Positions 16,563 to 24,968 of a DNA stretch of 64,000 nt are shown one piece after another. The notes beneath the pieces are model-generated. The model had not been told where the DNA came from, ran no database searches, and saw nothing but the letters and a program-made list of their open reading frames with translations. The stretch is from contig DATJJY010000063.1 of NCBI GenBank assembly GCA_035491895.1, positions 1 to 64,000 on the forward strand, read 5' to 3'. Source of the stretch: DASTHG01 sp035491895. GTDB lineage: Bacteria; Gemmatimonadota; Gemmatimonadetes; Gemmatimonadales; GWC2-71-9. Positions within the stretch are counted from its first letter, which is position 1; each line of letters opens with the position of its first letter. Made by a program: the position numbers and the translations under genes.

Positions 16563-19031
16563 TCAGTGCTGTCGCTCCTCCCGCACTCCACCCGCGAGCG
16601 TCGCGGCCTGATCACGCGCCTTGCCGTCGCCGCCTTCCCAGGGGGGCGGGACCCGCGTCGGCTCGGGCCAGGGAATCTCGGGAAACGTGGTGGGACCGTA
16701 GCGCGGCGTCTCCCCCTTCTGCTTGTGCTTGAGCGCCTTCAGCACCTTCTCGGGTGTGATCGGGACCTCGTCGATGCGCACCCCGACCGCGTCGTACACG
16801 GCGTTCGCCACGGCGGGCATCACGGGGAGCAGCGGGCCCTGGCCGACTTCCTTCGCACCGTACGGGCCGTTGGGATCGGGGTCTTCGATGATGTAGGTAA
16901 TGACGTCGCACATCTCGAGCGTTGTGGGACTCTTGTACTCGAGCAGGCTGGGAAACTTGTGCACCACCTGCCGGTTCTCGCGGTAGGTCATCTCCTCCAT
17001 CAGCGCTTCGCCCAAACCCATATAGACGGAGCCCTCGACCTGGCCGATCGCCGTGGCGGCGTTGATGCAGCGCCCCACGTCGTGGGCGATCCAGATCGTC
17101 GGGACGCGGACGATCCCGGTCGCCGGATCGACGTCGACTTCGGCGACGCAGGCGCTGTAGGAGTAGGCGGGCGAGGGGCCGACGCCCGCGCCGCGGTAGC
17201 GGCCGGCGCTCTTGGGCGGCGTGTACGAGCCGACGGTACCCACCGTGCCGACCGCGCTCTCGGCGGCCTGGACCGCTTCGGCGAAGCTCATGCCGTGCTC
17301 GGGACTCTCGACATCGAACACTCTGGAATCGGCGAACACAATACGGGTCATGGGGACGTCGAGCTTGCGGGCGGCGTGCGGGAGGATGATCTCGCGGGCC
17401 CGTTCCGCCGCCTGCAGCGCCGCGTTGCCGCTCATCAGCGTGACGCGCGACGAGTAGCTGCCGAGATCCACGGGTGTGAGATCGGTGTCGGCGGTCACGA
17501 TGCGAATGTCGAACGGGTCGACCCCCAGCACCTCGGCGGTGATAAGGCCGAGAATCGAGTCGGAGCCCTGACCGATGTCGGTCGAGCCGCAGAAGACGGT
17601 GATCCCCCCAGACCGGTCGCACTTCAGCTGGACGCCGGAGTGCGGCATGTGATTCCAGTAGATCGGCAGGCCGGCGCCCGACAGATACGACGAGCAGGCG
17701 AGGCCGACCCCTCGGCCACGCGGCAGACGCTTGAACTTCTCTCTCCATCCCGATCCCGCGGTGACCTTGCGGATGCACTCGCCGAGGCCCATCGAGCCGA
17801 CGCGCAGGTAGTTCGCCGTCAGCGAGTCGGGGGGCTGCAGATGCTTGAGGCGTAGCTCCGCCGGATCGATTCCCAGTTCTTCGGCGATCTTGTCGAGATG
17901 GACCTCGAGCGCGAAGCGCGGCTGCGGCGTGCCGTGGCCGCGCTTCGGGCCGCAGGGGGGCTTATTCGTGAAGGCGCGCGCCCCCTGGAATTTGTAACGC
18001 TTGATCGGATAGGTGACGGTTTGCAGCGCACCGGTATAGTACGTGCTCGCCACGCCGTAGGAGCCGTAGCCGCCGCCGTCCAGCAGCGAGCGGAAGTGCA
18101 TCGCGGTGATCGCCCCGTCGCGCGTGACTCCCGTCTTCACCGCCATGAGCGTCGGGTGGCGGCCGCGGTGGCAATAGAACACCTCTTCGCGGGTGAGCGT
18201 GATCTTCACGGGCCGGCCGGTGAGCATCGCGAGCTTTGCGACGGCGATCTCGTGGCTGAAGGAATCGCTCTTGCCGCCGAAGCCGCCGCCGTTGGGGGTA
18301 GCGATCACGCGGATCCGCGCCGCCGCCAGCTCGAGCACCTTGGCGAGCGCGCGGTGCACGTAGTGCGGCGTCTGCGTCGAGCTCCAGAGGGTCACCTTTC
18401 CGTCGGCCGACCAGTCGGCCAGGGCAGCGTGCTGCTCCATCGGCAGATGCGTATTGCCCTCGAAGAAGAAGAGGTCCTCGCGGATCACGGCCGCCTCGGC
18501 GAACCCTTCGTCCACGTCGCCGAACTCGAGGTTGATGAGCTTGTGCAGGTTGCCGGTGTCGCCGTAGTCGTGGATGCGCGGCTCGGGGTGCGCCAGCGCG
18601 TCTTCGGCCGATCCGATGGCACGCAGCGGCTCGTAGGTCACGTCGATCAGGTCGAGCGCGGCGGTCGCCGTCTCCTCGGTGGTCGCGGCCACCGCGGCGA
18701 CGGGGTCTCCGATGAAGCGCACGGTATCGACGCACAGCGTGTGCTCGTCCTGGCTCACGGGGAGGATGCCGAAGGGGATCGGGAGATCCTTCCCCGTCAG
18801 CACCGCTTTGACGCCGTGGAGCGCGCTGGCCCGCGATGTGTCGATGGCGACGATGCGGGCGTGGGGATGCGGGCTGCGCAGCAGCTTGGCATAGAGCATC
18901 CGCGGGAGCATCAGGTCGTCGGCGAACTTCGTGGCGCCGGTGACCTTGGCGACGGCGTCGACTTTGCGGTGCGCTTTGCCGACGACGCGCAGTGCCGGCT
19001 CTGTCGCCCCCTTCTTCTTACCGGCGCCCAT
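16563..19031 (-). CDS. Molybdenum hydroxylase large subunit (4-hydroxybenzoyl-CoA reductase alpha type)
   Basis: Molybdopterin-cytosine-dinucleotide-binding catalytic subunit, 822 aa. Aldehyde-oxidase/xanthine-dehydrogenase a/b hammerhead near the N-terminus (KVTGATKFADDLMLPRMLYA), then the MoCo-binding domain with EGNTHLPMEQH, NGGGFGGKSD, CGPKRGHGTPQPRFALE, GQGSDSILG, GSYSSRVTLMSGN and the catalytic-glutamate segment GAKEVGQGP. Several of these strings are those I know from HcrA proteins. It overlaps the small subunit gene by 14 bp (ATG 19031). No molybdopterin-synthesis or XdhC-type maturation gene is visible here. Electron acceptor and substrate are unproven. Confidence 0.92.
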   Translation of the reverse strand: MGAGKKKGATEPALRVVGKAHRKVDAVAKVTGATKFADDLMLPRMLYAKLLRSPHPHARIVAIDTSRASALHGVKAVLTGKDLPIPFGILPVSQDEHTLCVDTVRFIGDPVAAVAATTEETATAALDLIDVTYEPLRAIGSAEDALAHPEPRIHDYGDTGNLHKLINLEFGDVDEGFAEAAVIREDLFFFEGNTHLPMEQHAALADWSADGKVTLWSSTQTPHYVHRALAKVLELAAARIRVIATPNGGGFGGKSDSFSHEIAVAKLAMLTGRPVKITLTREEVFYCHRGRHPTLMAVKTGVTRDGAITAMHFRSLLDGGGYGSYGVASTYYTGALQTVTYPIKRYKFQGARAFTNKPPCGPKRGHGTPQPRFALEVHLDKIAEELGIDPAELRLKHLQPPDSLTANYLRVGSMGLGECIRKVTAGSGWREKFKRLPRGRGVGLACSSYLSGAGLPIYWNHMPHSGVQLKCDRSGGITVFCGSTDIGQGSDSILGLITAEVLGVDPFDIRIVTADTDLTPVDLGSYSSRVTLMSGNAALQAAERAREIILPHAARKLDVPMTRIVFADSRVFDVESPEHGMSFAEAVQAAESAVGTVGTVGSYTPPKSAGRYRGAGVGPSPAYSYSACVAEVDVDPATGIVRVPTIWIAHDVGRCINAATAIGQVEGSVYMGLGEALMEEMTYRENRQVVHKFPSLLEYKSPTTLEMCDVITYIIEDPDPNGPYGAKEVGQGPLLPVMPAVANAVYDAVGVRIDEVPITPEKVLKALKHKQKGETPRYGPTTFPEIPWPEPTRVPPPWEGGDGKARDQAATLAGGVREERQH

Positions 19032-19563
19032 ACATCGCCTCCCGGCTCGGCTGAGCGTCCTCGCCGAGCAGGCGCGCCGCAGCCAACTCCACCGCTTCGT
19101 AGATCTTGATGTAGCCGGTGCAGCGACAGAGGTTGCCGGCGAGCGCCTGCTTGATCTCGTCGCGGGACGGTTTGGGGTTGTGCTCGAGCAGGGCCTGCGC
19201 TGCGAGCAGGAACGCGGGCGTGCAATACCCGCACTGCGCGGCCCCCAGATCGGCGAATGCCGTCTGCAAGGGATGCAGCGTGGCACCGGCCATGCCCTCG
19301 ACCGTGCGGACCGAGCGCCCGCCGCACGCCTGGCCCAGTACCAGGCACGAGAGGACCGGCTGGTCGTCGACCAGGACGGTACAGGTGCCGCACTCTCCCA
19401 GCTCGCAGCCGTGCTTCGTGCCGGTGAGTCCCAGGTCCTCGCGCAGCACCTCGAGCAGCGTCTTGTGCGGGGCGAACGACACCTCGCACGGCTCGGTGTT
19501 CAGCACGAAGGTGATCGCGACCTTCGACTCGGGCATGTCGACTAAGCTAACCTTGCCATTCAT
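19018..19563 (-). CDS. Molybdenum hydroxylase [2Fe-2S] subunit (gamma type)
   Basis: Small iron-sulfur subunit with two [2Fe-2S] clusters: the plant-ferredoxin-type set HGCELGECGTCTVLVDDQPVLSC and the C-terminal helical set QCGYCTPAF / NLCRCTGYIKI. 181 aa, slightly longer at the N-terminus than usual; an internal ATG (MPESKVAI) ten codons in would give the more common length. First gene of the hydroxylase transcript. Its end overlaps the large subunit by 14 bp, so the two are made in step. It is divergent from the M19 dipeptidase. Confidence 0.93.
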   Translation of the reverse strand: MNGKVSLVDMPESKVAITFVLNTEPCEVSFAPHKTLLEVLREDLGLTGTKHGCELGECGTCTVLVDDQPVLSCLVLGQACGGRSVRTVEGMAGATLHPLQTAFADLGAAQCGYCTPAFLLAAQALLEHNPKPSRDEIKQALAGNLCRCTGYIKIYEAVELAAARLLGEDAQPSREAMYGRR

Positions 19564-19609
19564 CAGACGCAGCGCGAGCTTCCGTGCGACCGCTCACAGG
19601 AACCGCGCA

Positions 19610-20821
19610 GTGTTGTTCCGCTCGACCCTCGTGCTCCTCGCCTGCTCCAGCGCACTCGTCCTGCACGCCTACGCGCAGGGCGCCGCCGCTCCCGACTATC
19701 GTCTCCAGGCGATCCAGATCCTCAAGACCGTGCCGCTCGTGGACGGGCACAACGACATCCCCGACGCGATTCGCGGACGGGGCGGCGTCGATTCGGTCGA
19801 TTTTTCGGCCACCCAGCTCGGTCTCATGACCGATATCCCGAAGCTGCGGGACGGCCACGTGGGCGCGCAGTTCTGGGCCGCGTATGTCCCGGTCACGACG
19901 ATGCACGAAGGCGAGCACCCGGCCGTGTACGCGCTCGAGCAAATCGACCTGGTGCGGCGCCTGTGTGCGCGCTACCCCAGGGATCTCGCCATGGCGTACA
20001 CGGCCGCCGACATCGAGCGCCACTTCAAGGCCGGAAAGGTCTCCTGCCTGATCGGGATCGAAGGCGGGCACGCCATCGAGAGCTCGCTTGGCGCGCTGCG
20101 GATGTTCTACGCCCTCGGCACCCGCTACATGACGCTGACGCACTGGGAGACCACCGACTGGGCCGACGCCGCGACCGACACCGCCAAGCACGGCGGGCTG
20201 ACGGCGTTCGGGGAGCAGGTGGTGCTCGAGATGAACCGGCTCGGGATGCTGGTCGACCTGTCGCACGTCTCGGACGGGACGATGATGGACGCGCTGCGCG
20301 TCTCCAAGGCGCCGGTGATGTTCTCCCACTCTTCGGCCCGGTCCATCTCGAATCACGTGCGCAACGTCCCCGACTCGATCCTGAAGCTCGTCACCGCGAA
20401 CGGCGGCATCGTGATGGTGAACTTCAACCCCGGCTTCGTGTCCGAGACGGTCCGGCTGTACGAGGACAGCATGGCGGCGCGGAGCAAGACGCTGCGCGCG
20501 GCAGGGGTGGACTCGGCGGCGCTCGCCGATTCCGCCAAACGCTGGGACCGCGATGCCCCCCGCGCCACGCTGCAGCAGGTGGCCGACCACATCGAGCACG
20601 TGCGCGACGTGGCGGGGATCGATCATGTGGGACTGGGATCGGACTTCGACGGGATTACGAGCGTGCCGACGGGCCTGGAAAACGTGTCGAAGTTTCCGGA
20701 TCTCATCGCGGAGCTGCTGAAGCGGGGATGGAAGCCGGAGGACGTAAGAAAAGTGGTTGGACTCAATGCAATTCGAGTGTTGCGGGATGCGGAGAGGGTA
20801 GCTCGTCAGCTCCAGCGCTAG
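19610..20821 (+). CDS. Exported membrane-type dipeptidase (peptidase M19)
   Basis: Zinc dipeptidase of the renal dipeptidase family, releasing amino acids from dipeptides (sometimes D-containing). GTG at 19610 chosen because AGGAA lies 7 bp upstream and a signal peptide (LVLLACSSALVLHAYAQ) follows directly. Metal-binding segments: GHNDIPDA, EGGHAIE, LVDLSHVS, SHSSAR and GLGSDFDG. 403 aa, normal length. Stands alone and is divergent from the hydroxylase operon. Confidence 0.93.
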   Translation: MLFRSTLVLLACSSALVLHAYAQGAAAPDYRLQAIQILKTVPLVDGHNDIPDAIRGRGGVDSVDFSATQLGLMTDIPKLRDGHVGAQFWAAYVPVTTMHEGEHPAVYALEQIDLVRRLCARYPRDLAMAYTAADIERHFKAGKVSCLIGIEGGHAIESSLGALRMFYALGTRYMTLTHWETTDWADAATDTAKHGGLTAFGEQVVLEMNRLGMLVDLSHVSDGTMMDALRVSKAPVMFSHSSARSISNHVRNVPDSILKLVTANGGIVMVNFNPGFVSETVRLYEDSMAARSKTLRAAGVDSAALADSAKRWDRDAPRATLQQVADHIEHVRDVAGIDHVGLGSDFDGITSVPTGLENVSKFPDLIAELLKRGWKPEDVRKVVGLNAIRVLRDAERVARQLQR

Positions 20822-20835
20822 TAGTTAGACGTCCC

Positions 20836-20884
20836 GGGAGACGCTCGGCGTCTGCCTCTACGGCTCAGCGGCCCGGCGTCTCCC
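20836..20884. terminator. Hairpin with iterated GCGTCT units between convergent genes
   Basis: GGGAGACGC (20836-20844) pairs exactly with GCGTCTCCC (20876-20884). The GCGTCT core recurs at 20848, 20876 and 20888. It sits in the 77-bp gap between convergent genes and could stop transcription from both sides. A similar iterated tract lies at 54300-54352. Confidence 0.55.
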
Positions 20885-20898
20885 TAAGCGTCTCCTCC

Positions 20899-22422
20899 CT
20901 AAAACCCGATCTGATATCGCAAACCTACCGACCAGTACCGGTACTTCTCCGCCGTATTCAGGCTCGGTCCCGCGCCCGTCGTTGCTTGCGCGCTGTTGGT
21001 GTACGTCGCTATCAGCGAGATCTCATCAACCGACCTCCAACTGTGACCCACCGAGGCATCGCCGTGCCATTCCGCCTGCGTCGGCAGCCCCGTTCCCACT
21101 TGCTGGACGCCCAGGCCGACGATCGTGCGCATCCACCATCCTGGGCGGCGGAACAGATATACGGCGCGCCCTTCGCCCAATACGAAGCGGTCCGGGGCGA
21201 AGTAGGTGTGGGAGGGACTGGGTGATTCGCGGTACCCCATGATTCGCCCGTAGACGCCGGCACGCAACCCGAAGGCCACTCCCATCATCACCGCGACGTT
21301 GCCGATGAGCCGGCGATTGCCGTCGGAGAGCCAGGCGGCGTCCCATCCGCTCGACACTTCGAAATTGGGGCTCGGCGATGCATCTAGGTCGATGCCGATC
21401 TCGTTCCAGACGAAACCGCTGTCCACGAGCAGACGGGTTTCGTCGAATGGATAACGGTTGTAGCTCGCCCCAATCGACAAGTATGTCGTGGGGTGCAGGC
21501 CGGCGCCGAGCTGCACGGTGGCAAATGTGCGCGTGGGTCCGACATCCGGATCGAGGGCGCGCACGCCCACGCCGCCCCGCAGCGTGAGCTTCGGTGGAAA
21601 GGCCTTGATCAGCACCCCGTCGAAGCCCCTGCTCCGTGCCAAGATCCGCGGTGCCCCTGCCGAAGCCTGAGATGCGTTCTGTCGCCAGGAGGCACGAAGC
21701 TGGCCCTGCAACGCTGGACGCAGCAATGCGCTCACGCTGCCGGTCAACGCCACGAAGCTGTTGCGCTCGATGTCGTTCGCGGCGTCCGACGTGACCCTGA
21801 ACAAAGGCCGCCGCTCCGCCCGCACCTGGGAGAGTAGTTCCCGCGCTTCGCGGTCCGAGGGCGCGAGCTGCCGCGCCCGGGCGACGTACAGCTCCGCGAG
21901 ATCCGGCTCCCCTTGCCACTCGAGCGTTTGGCCGAGGCCCACGAGAATCTCGGGGTCGTCGGGGTGGTGCTCGAGCGCCTCGCGCCACATTCGCTCGGCC
22001 CGGTTCAAGTCCCCGGCCCAGGCCACCATCCGGGCGCGGCCCGCGATCGCGTCGGTCCGGGTCGAATCGATCGCCAGCACCGAATCGTACAGCGCGGCGG
22101 CCCACGTGATCTGTCCGCTCCACGACAGCACGCGGGCGTGCGACACCATCTCGTCTGGCTGCAGCGGCTCGATGCGCCGCAACAGGGCGAAGCGCGCGAG
22201 CGAGCGCTTCAGCTTTCCGTCCCAGCTGTCGAGCGTGGCGAGGCGAAACAGGGCGCGCGGATTGAGGGAGTCGAGCGCCAGGGCCGAGTCGTACAAGGCA
22301 CGGGCGGCCCGGAAGTCCCCGCGGTTGAATGCGTCTTCGGCTTCGGGGAGCTGGGCTGCCGCGCGCCGCGGCACGAGCAGCGCGACGCCGATGGCCAGCG
22401 CGGCGAAGCTGCTCCGTTTCAC
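20899..22422 (-). CDS. TPR plus outer-membrane beta-barrel protein, probable polysaccharide export pore
   Basis: 507 aa: signal peptide (about 1-23, ending RRAAAQ), TPR-like repeats (about 25-185: FNRGDFRAARALYDSALALDSLNPRA, EALEHHPDDPEILVGLG), then about 300 aa of alternating beta strands ending GLRYQIGF with the terminal phenylalanine typical of BAM-assembled barrels. The layout matches the periplasmic TPR plus barrel of PgaA/BcsC-type exporters, with a shorter TPR part. GTG at 22422 overlaps the upstream stop (GTGA); it is last in the five-gene operon that contains a GT2 synthase. An export pore for the polymer is inference. Confidence 0.8.
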   Translation of the reverse strand: MKRSSFAALAIGVALLVPRRAAAQLPEAEDAFNRGDFRAARALYDSALALDSLNPRALFRLATLDSWDGKLKRSLARFALLRRIEPLQPDEMVSHARVLSWSGQITWAAALYDSVLAIDSTRTDAIAGRARMVAWAGDLNRAERMWREALEHHPDDPEILVGLGQTLEWQGEPDLAELYVARARQLAPSDREARELLSQVRAERRPLFRVTSDAANDIERNSFVALTGSVSALLRPALQGQLRASWRQNASQASAGAPRILARSRGFDGVLIKAFPPKLTLRGGVGVRALDPDVGPTRTFATVQLGAGLHPTTYLSIGASYNRYPFDETRLLVDSGFVWNEIGIDLDASPSPNFEVSSGWDAAWLSDGNRRLIGNVAVMMGVAFGLRAGVYGRIMGYRESPSPSHTYFAPDRFVLGEGRAVYLFRRPGWWMRTIVGLGVQQVGTGLPTQAEWHGDASVGHSWRSVDEISLIATYTNSAQATTGAGPSLNTAEKYRYWSVGLRYQIGF

Positions 22423-24968
22423 CACGACCCCCACAGGTCGCGCATGGCGTAGTACGCGGGCTTCAGCTGCTCGTGCCACTGGGGATCCTCCCAGGTGGGC
22501 CAGACATAGGTAGTGGACGCCGGAACGAACGCGGCGACGTGATCATCCGGGCGCGCCAGGGCCGCGACGACGAAGCGGAACCCGTCCGTCGTCGCGGTGA
22601 CGACATTCTCTCGCGCATGAATGGCGGTGAGCACCGTGCGCGTCGAGGGATCGGTCACATTGAGGAGGCCCCATGGCAGCCGCACTTCGACGAGACTCCG
22701 CTCCGCCGTCCGGTCGATGAACCAATCGACGAGTGAGGATGCGGTGACGCGCCCGTAGCGCAGCCGGCCGCGGTTCACCCCCGCCGCCGGGATGCGCGTT
22801 CCCGTGCGCGTGATCCGAAACCGGTTCGTGGTCACGAACATCGAATCGAACTGTCCCGCGTCGCCGCGTGAGTCGACGGTGCAGAGCAGATTGTAGAACG
22901 GGTCGAGTGCGGTGGGATCCATCCCCGCGCGCGGCTGGATGTAGGGGTTGTAGCTCCGCGTCACAAATAGCTGGCCCTTCGTCGAGTCACCCAGGTCGAG
23001 ATAAAACTCGACGCCCACGCCGATCCCCGGCACGCCCGGCAGCCGGAATTCTCCTCGATCGGCGCGAAATGTGTCGAGCCCTATCAGGTAGCGTACCGCG
23101 TCGGGTCCGAGCGGCGGCCGGGCATCGATCGCCAGATAGAGATACGCCTCGTCCGATCCGACGCGCAGCATGAGAGAATCATTTCCCTCGAGCTGGTGCA
23201 GCGCGCGCCAGCGTGCCGGGTCGCCGCCCGGCTCCGGCCGTGTCGCCGCGCCGGCGTAGAGGCCCAGCAGGCCGTAGTGCTGCTCGGCGTCCATCGCATT
23301 GTGCCACAGCCGCGTGTGGTCGGCCGGCACCTCGAGGTCGATCACGACCCAGTTGTGCTTGAACCATTCGTCGATCCACGCGAACAGGATGCCGCCGGCG
23401 AGGCCGGCCTCGCGGATATCCCGGGTCAGGCGTACGTCCACGTCCGCCATGGTGCGCTCGTCGTGGCCGCCGTGGTTCATGCCTTCGGGCTGCAGATGGG
23501 CGAGTCCGCGCGAGGACGGCACGCCATACTCGGCGATGAGTAGCGGCCGTCCAGCGTGATGGCGCTTCAAGTCCTCCAGGTAACCGAGGTAATGCGAAAC
23601 GCCGGTCGAGTCCCGCGCCGTCCCGTAGGTCGAGTCGTAATCCATGAAATCGGGATAGTACGGGTAGGCGTGATACGAGGCGAAGTAGCCGCCGAGGTCC
23701 GCGGTGGTGGTCCGCACCAGCATGGCATCGAGCGACTGGTCGTCGTTGTTGTACTCGTGGACGCCTTTCAGTGGGGGCAGCCCGAAACGGTCGCGAAGCT
23801 CGGCCTCCTCTTCCAGCGTCGGCTCGGTGGGGTGATGCAGCGGGTCGAGCGTCGGCCAGTTGGTATAGGCGATGGGTCGCTGCGCGTGGTAGCCGTCCCA
23901 TTCGTACGTCAAGAGAAAGTCGCACTGCTCCGCCATCCAGACGTCGGCCGGGGTGCCCGAGTCCACCACGAGAAACTTCCCAGCGTAGCGCGTGCGGCCC
24001 GCGCGACGCTCGTTGTAGTGGTGAATCGAAAACGGCTCCCACTCCCGGCCGACGATGAATGCCAGGACGTGGTCCGACACGTCGACGGTGTAGCGGCCGC
24101 CGGCATGCCCGGGACGCGCCGGGATGATCGCGTGCCCGTGCAGCAGATCCACCACCCGGCGCATTTCGTCGCGAAACTCGCTCTTCCAGGCGGGGTCATC
24201 GTAGTCGTCGGCGGGCGGCACCTCCGCCCACACGCCGTGGACCAACCACAGCGTCTGAGCGGAATGACCGTCGTTCCACCGCTTCAGCGCCCGATAAAAC
24301 GCCGGCGGGAAGATCGTGTAGAGACGAATCACGTTCGCATGGGCCGCCGCGATGCGGGAGATCCACGACGAGTACGTCGAATCGTCCGCCGGGAACTCGG
24401 CGGGGAATTTCCCGGGACGGGCGGCACCGATGTTGACCCCCTTCACGTAGAACGGGTGCCACGCGGTGCCCTGCAGGATCTCGAAGCGCTCGCCATGCGC
24501 GCGCGCCGGGACCTGCGCCGCCGACGGCCGTCGGACTGGGGGGAGCGCTTCGCCCAGGTATCCGAGAGCATCGAGACGATGCTTCGCGTCGGCGTAGCCG
24601 GGCGCGATACGCAGCGCGCGGCGAAAGGCGGTAATCGCCTGCTCCCGTTTCCCCTGTCGCTCGCGTATCAGGCCGATCCCATACCACGCGTCGGCGTTCT
24701 GCGAATCGGCCTTCAGGGCGGCGCCGAAGCGCCGCTCCGCCCGGCCGATATCGCTCATGCGCAACGCCACGAACCCGAGCCCGATCTGAATGTCGGGGAG
24801 GCCGGGGCAGAGGGAATCGGCTGCGGCGAACCGTGCGGCGGCGACCGGAATCCGCTCCTCGCGGTAGGCATGCCAGGCGCTGTCGGCGAGGCCGGCGATG
24901 CGCGCCGGGCACGTAGAACGGGGGCTCGCGACCTGCTGCAGGGTGAGGACGCTCAGCACCAGGATCAC
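22419..24968 (-). CDS. Exported TPR / TIM-barrel glycoside-hydrolase-like protein with C-terminal beta domain
   Basis: 849 aa. A hydrophobic N-terminus is followed by TPR repeats (about 20-130, FGAALKADSQNADAWYGIGLIRERQG), a clan-A-like TIM barrel (about 150-560) and a C-terminal beta region resembling carbohydrate-binding or DOMON-like modules (about 580-820). Barrel landmarks are FYVKGVNIGA, VGREWEPFS (possible acid/base glutamate) and LLIAEYGVPSSRG (possible nucleophile glutamate), in the style of GH2/GH5. The GTG at 24968 overlaps the synthase stop (GTGA). Likely periplasmic trimming or handling of the polymer made next door, comparable in role to BcsZ or PgaB. I do not know a named family for it. 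Confidence 0.78.
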   Translation of the reverse strand: MILVLSVLTLQQVASPRSTCPARIAGLADSAWHAYREERIPVAAARFAAADSLCPGLPDIQIGLGFVALRMSDIGRAERRFGAALKADSQNADAWYGIGLIRERQGKREQAITAFRRALRIAPGYADAKHRLDALGYLGEALPPVRRPSAAQVPARAHGERFEILQGTAWHPFYVKGVNIGAARPGKFPAEFPADDSTYSSWISRIAAAHANVIRLYTIFPPAFYRALKRWNDGHSAQTLWLVHGVWAEVPPADDYDDPAWKSEFRDEMRRVVDLLHGHAIIPARPGHAGGRYTVDVSDHVLAFIVGREWEPFSIHHYNERRAGRTRYAGKFLVVDSGTPADVWMAEQCDFLLTYEWDGYHAQRPIAYTNWPTLDPLHHPTEPTLEEEAELRDRFGLPPLKGVHEYNNDDQSLDAMLVRTTTADLGGYFASYHAYPYYPDFMDYDSTYGTARDSTGVSHYLGYLEDLKRHHAGRPLLIAEYGVPSSRGLAHLQPEGMNHGGHDERTMADVDVRLTRDIREAGLAGGILFAWIDEWFKHNWVVIDLEVPADHTRLWHNAMDAEQHYGLLGLYAGAATRPEPGGDPARWRALHQLEGNDSLMLRVGSDEAYLYLAIDARPPLGPDAVRYLIGLDTFRADRGEFRLPGVPGIGVGVEFYLDLGDSTKGQLFVTRSYNPYIQPRAGMDPTALDPFYNLLCTVDSRGDAGQFDSMFVTTNRFRITRTGTRIPAAGVNRGRLRYGRVTASSLVDWFIDRTAERSLVEVRLPWGLLNVTDPSTRTVLTAIHARENVVTATTDGFRFVVAALARPDDHVAAFVPASTTYVWPTWEDPQWHEQLKPAYYAMRDLWGSW

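Noticed and set aside
19118..20821. A 567-codon version of the M19 dipeptidase
   Set aside because: The N-terminal part would be the antisense of the [2Fe-2S] subunit gene; the GTG at 19610 has an SD and is followed at once by a signal peptide.
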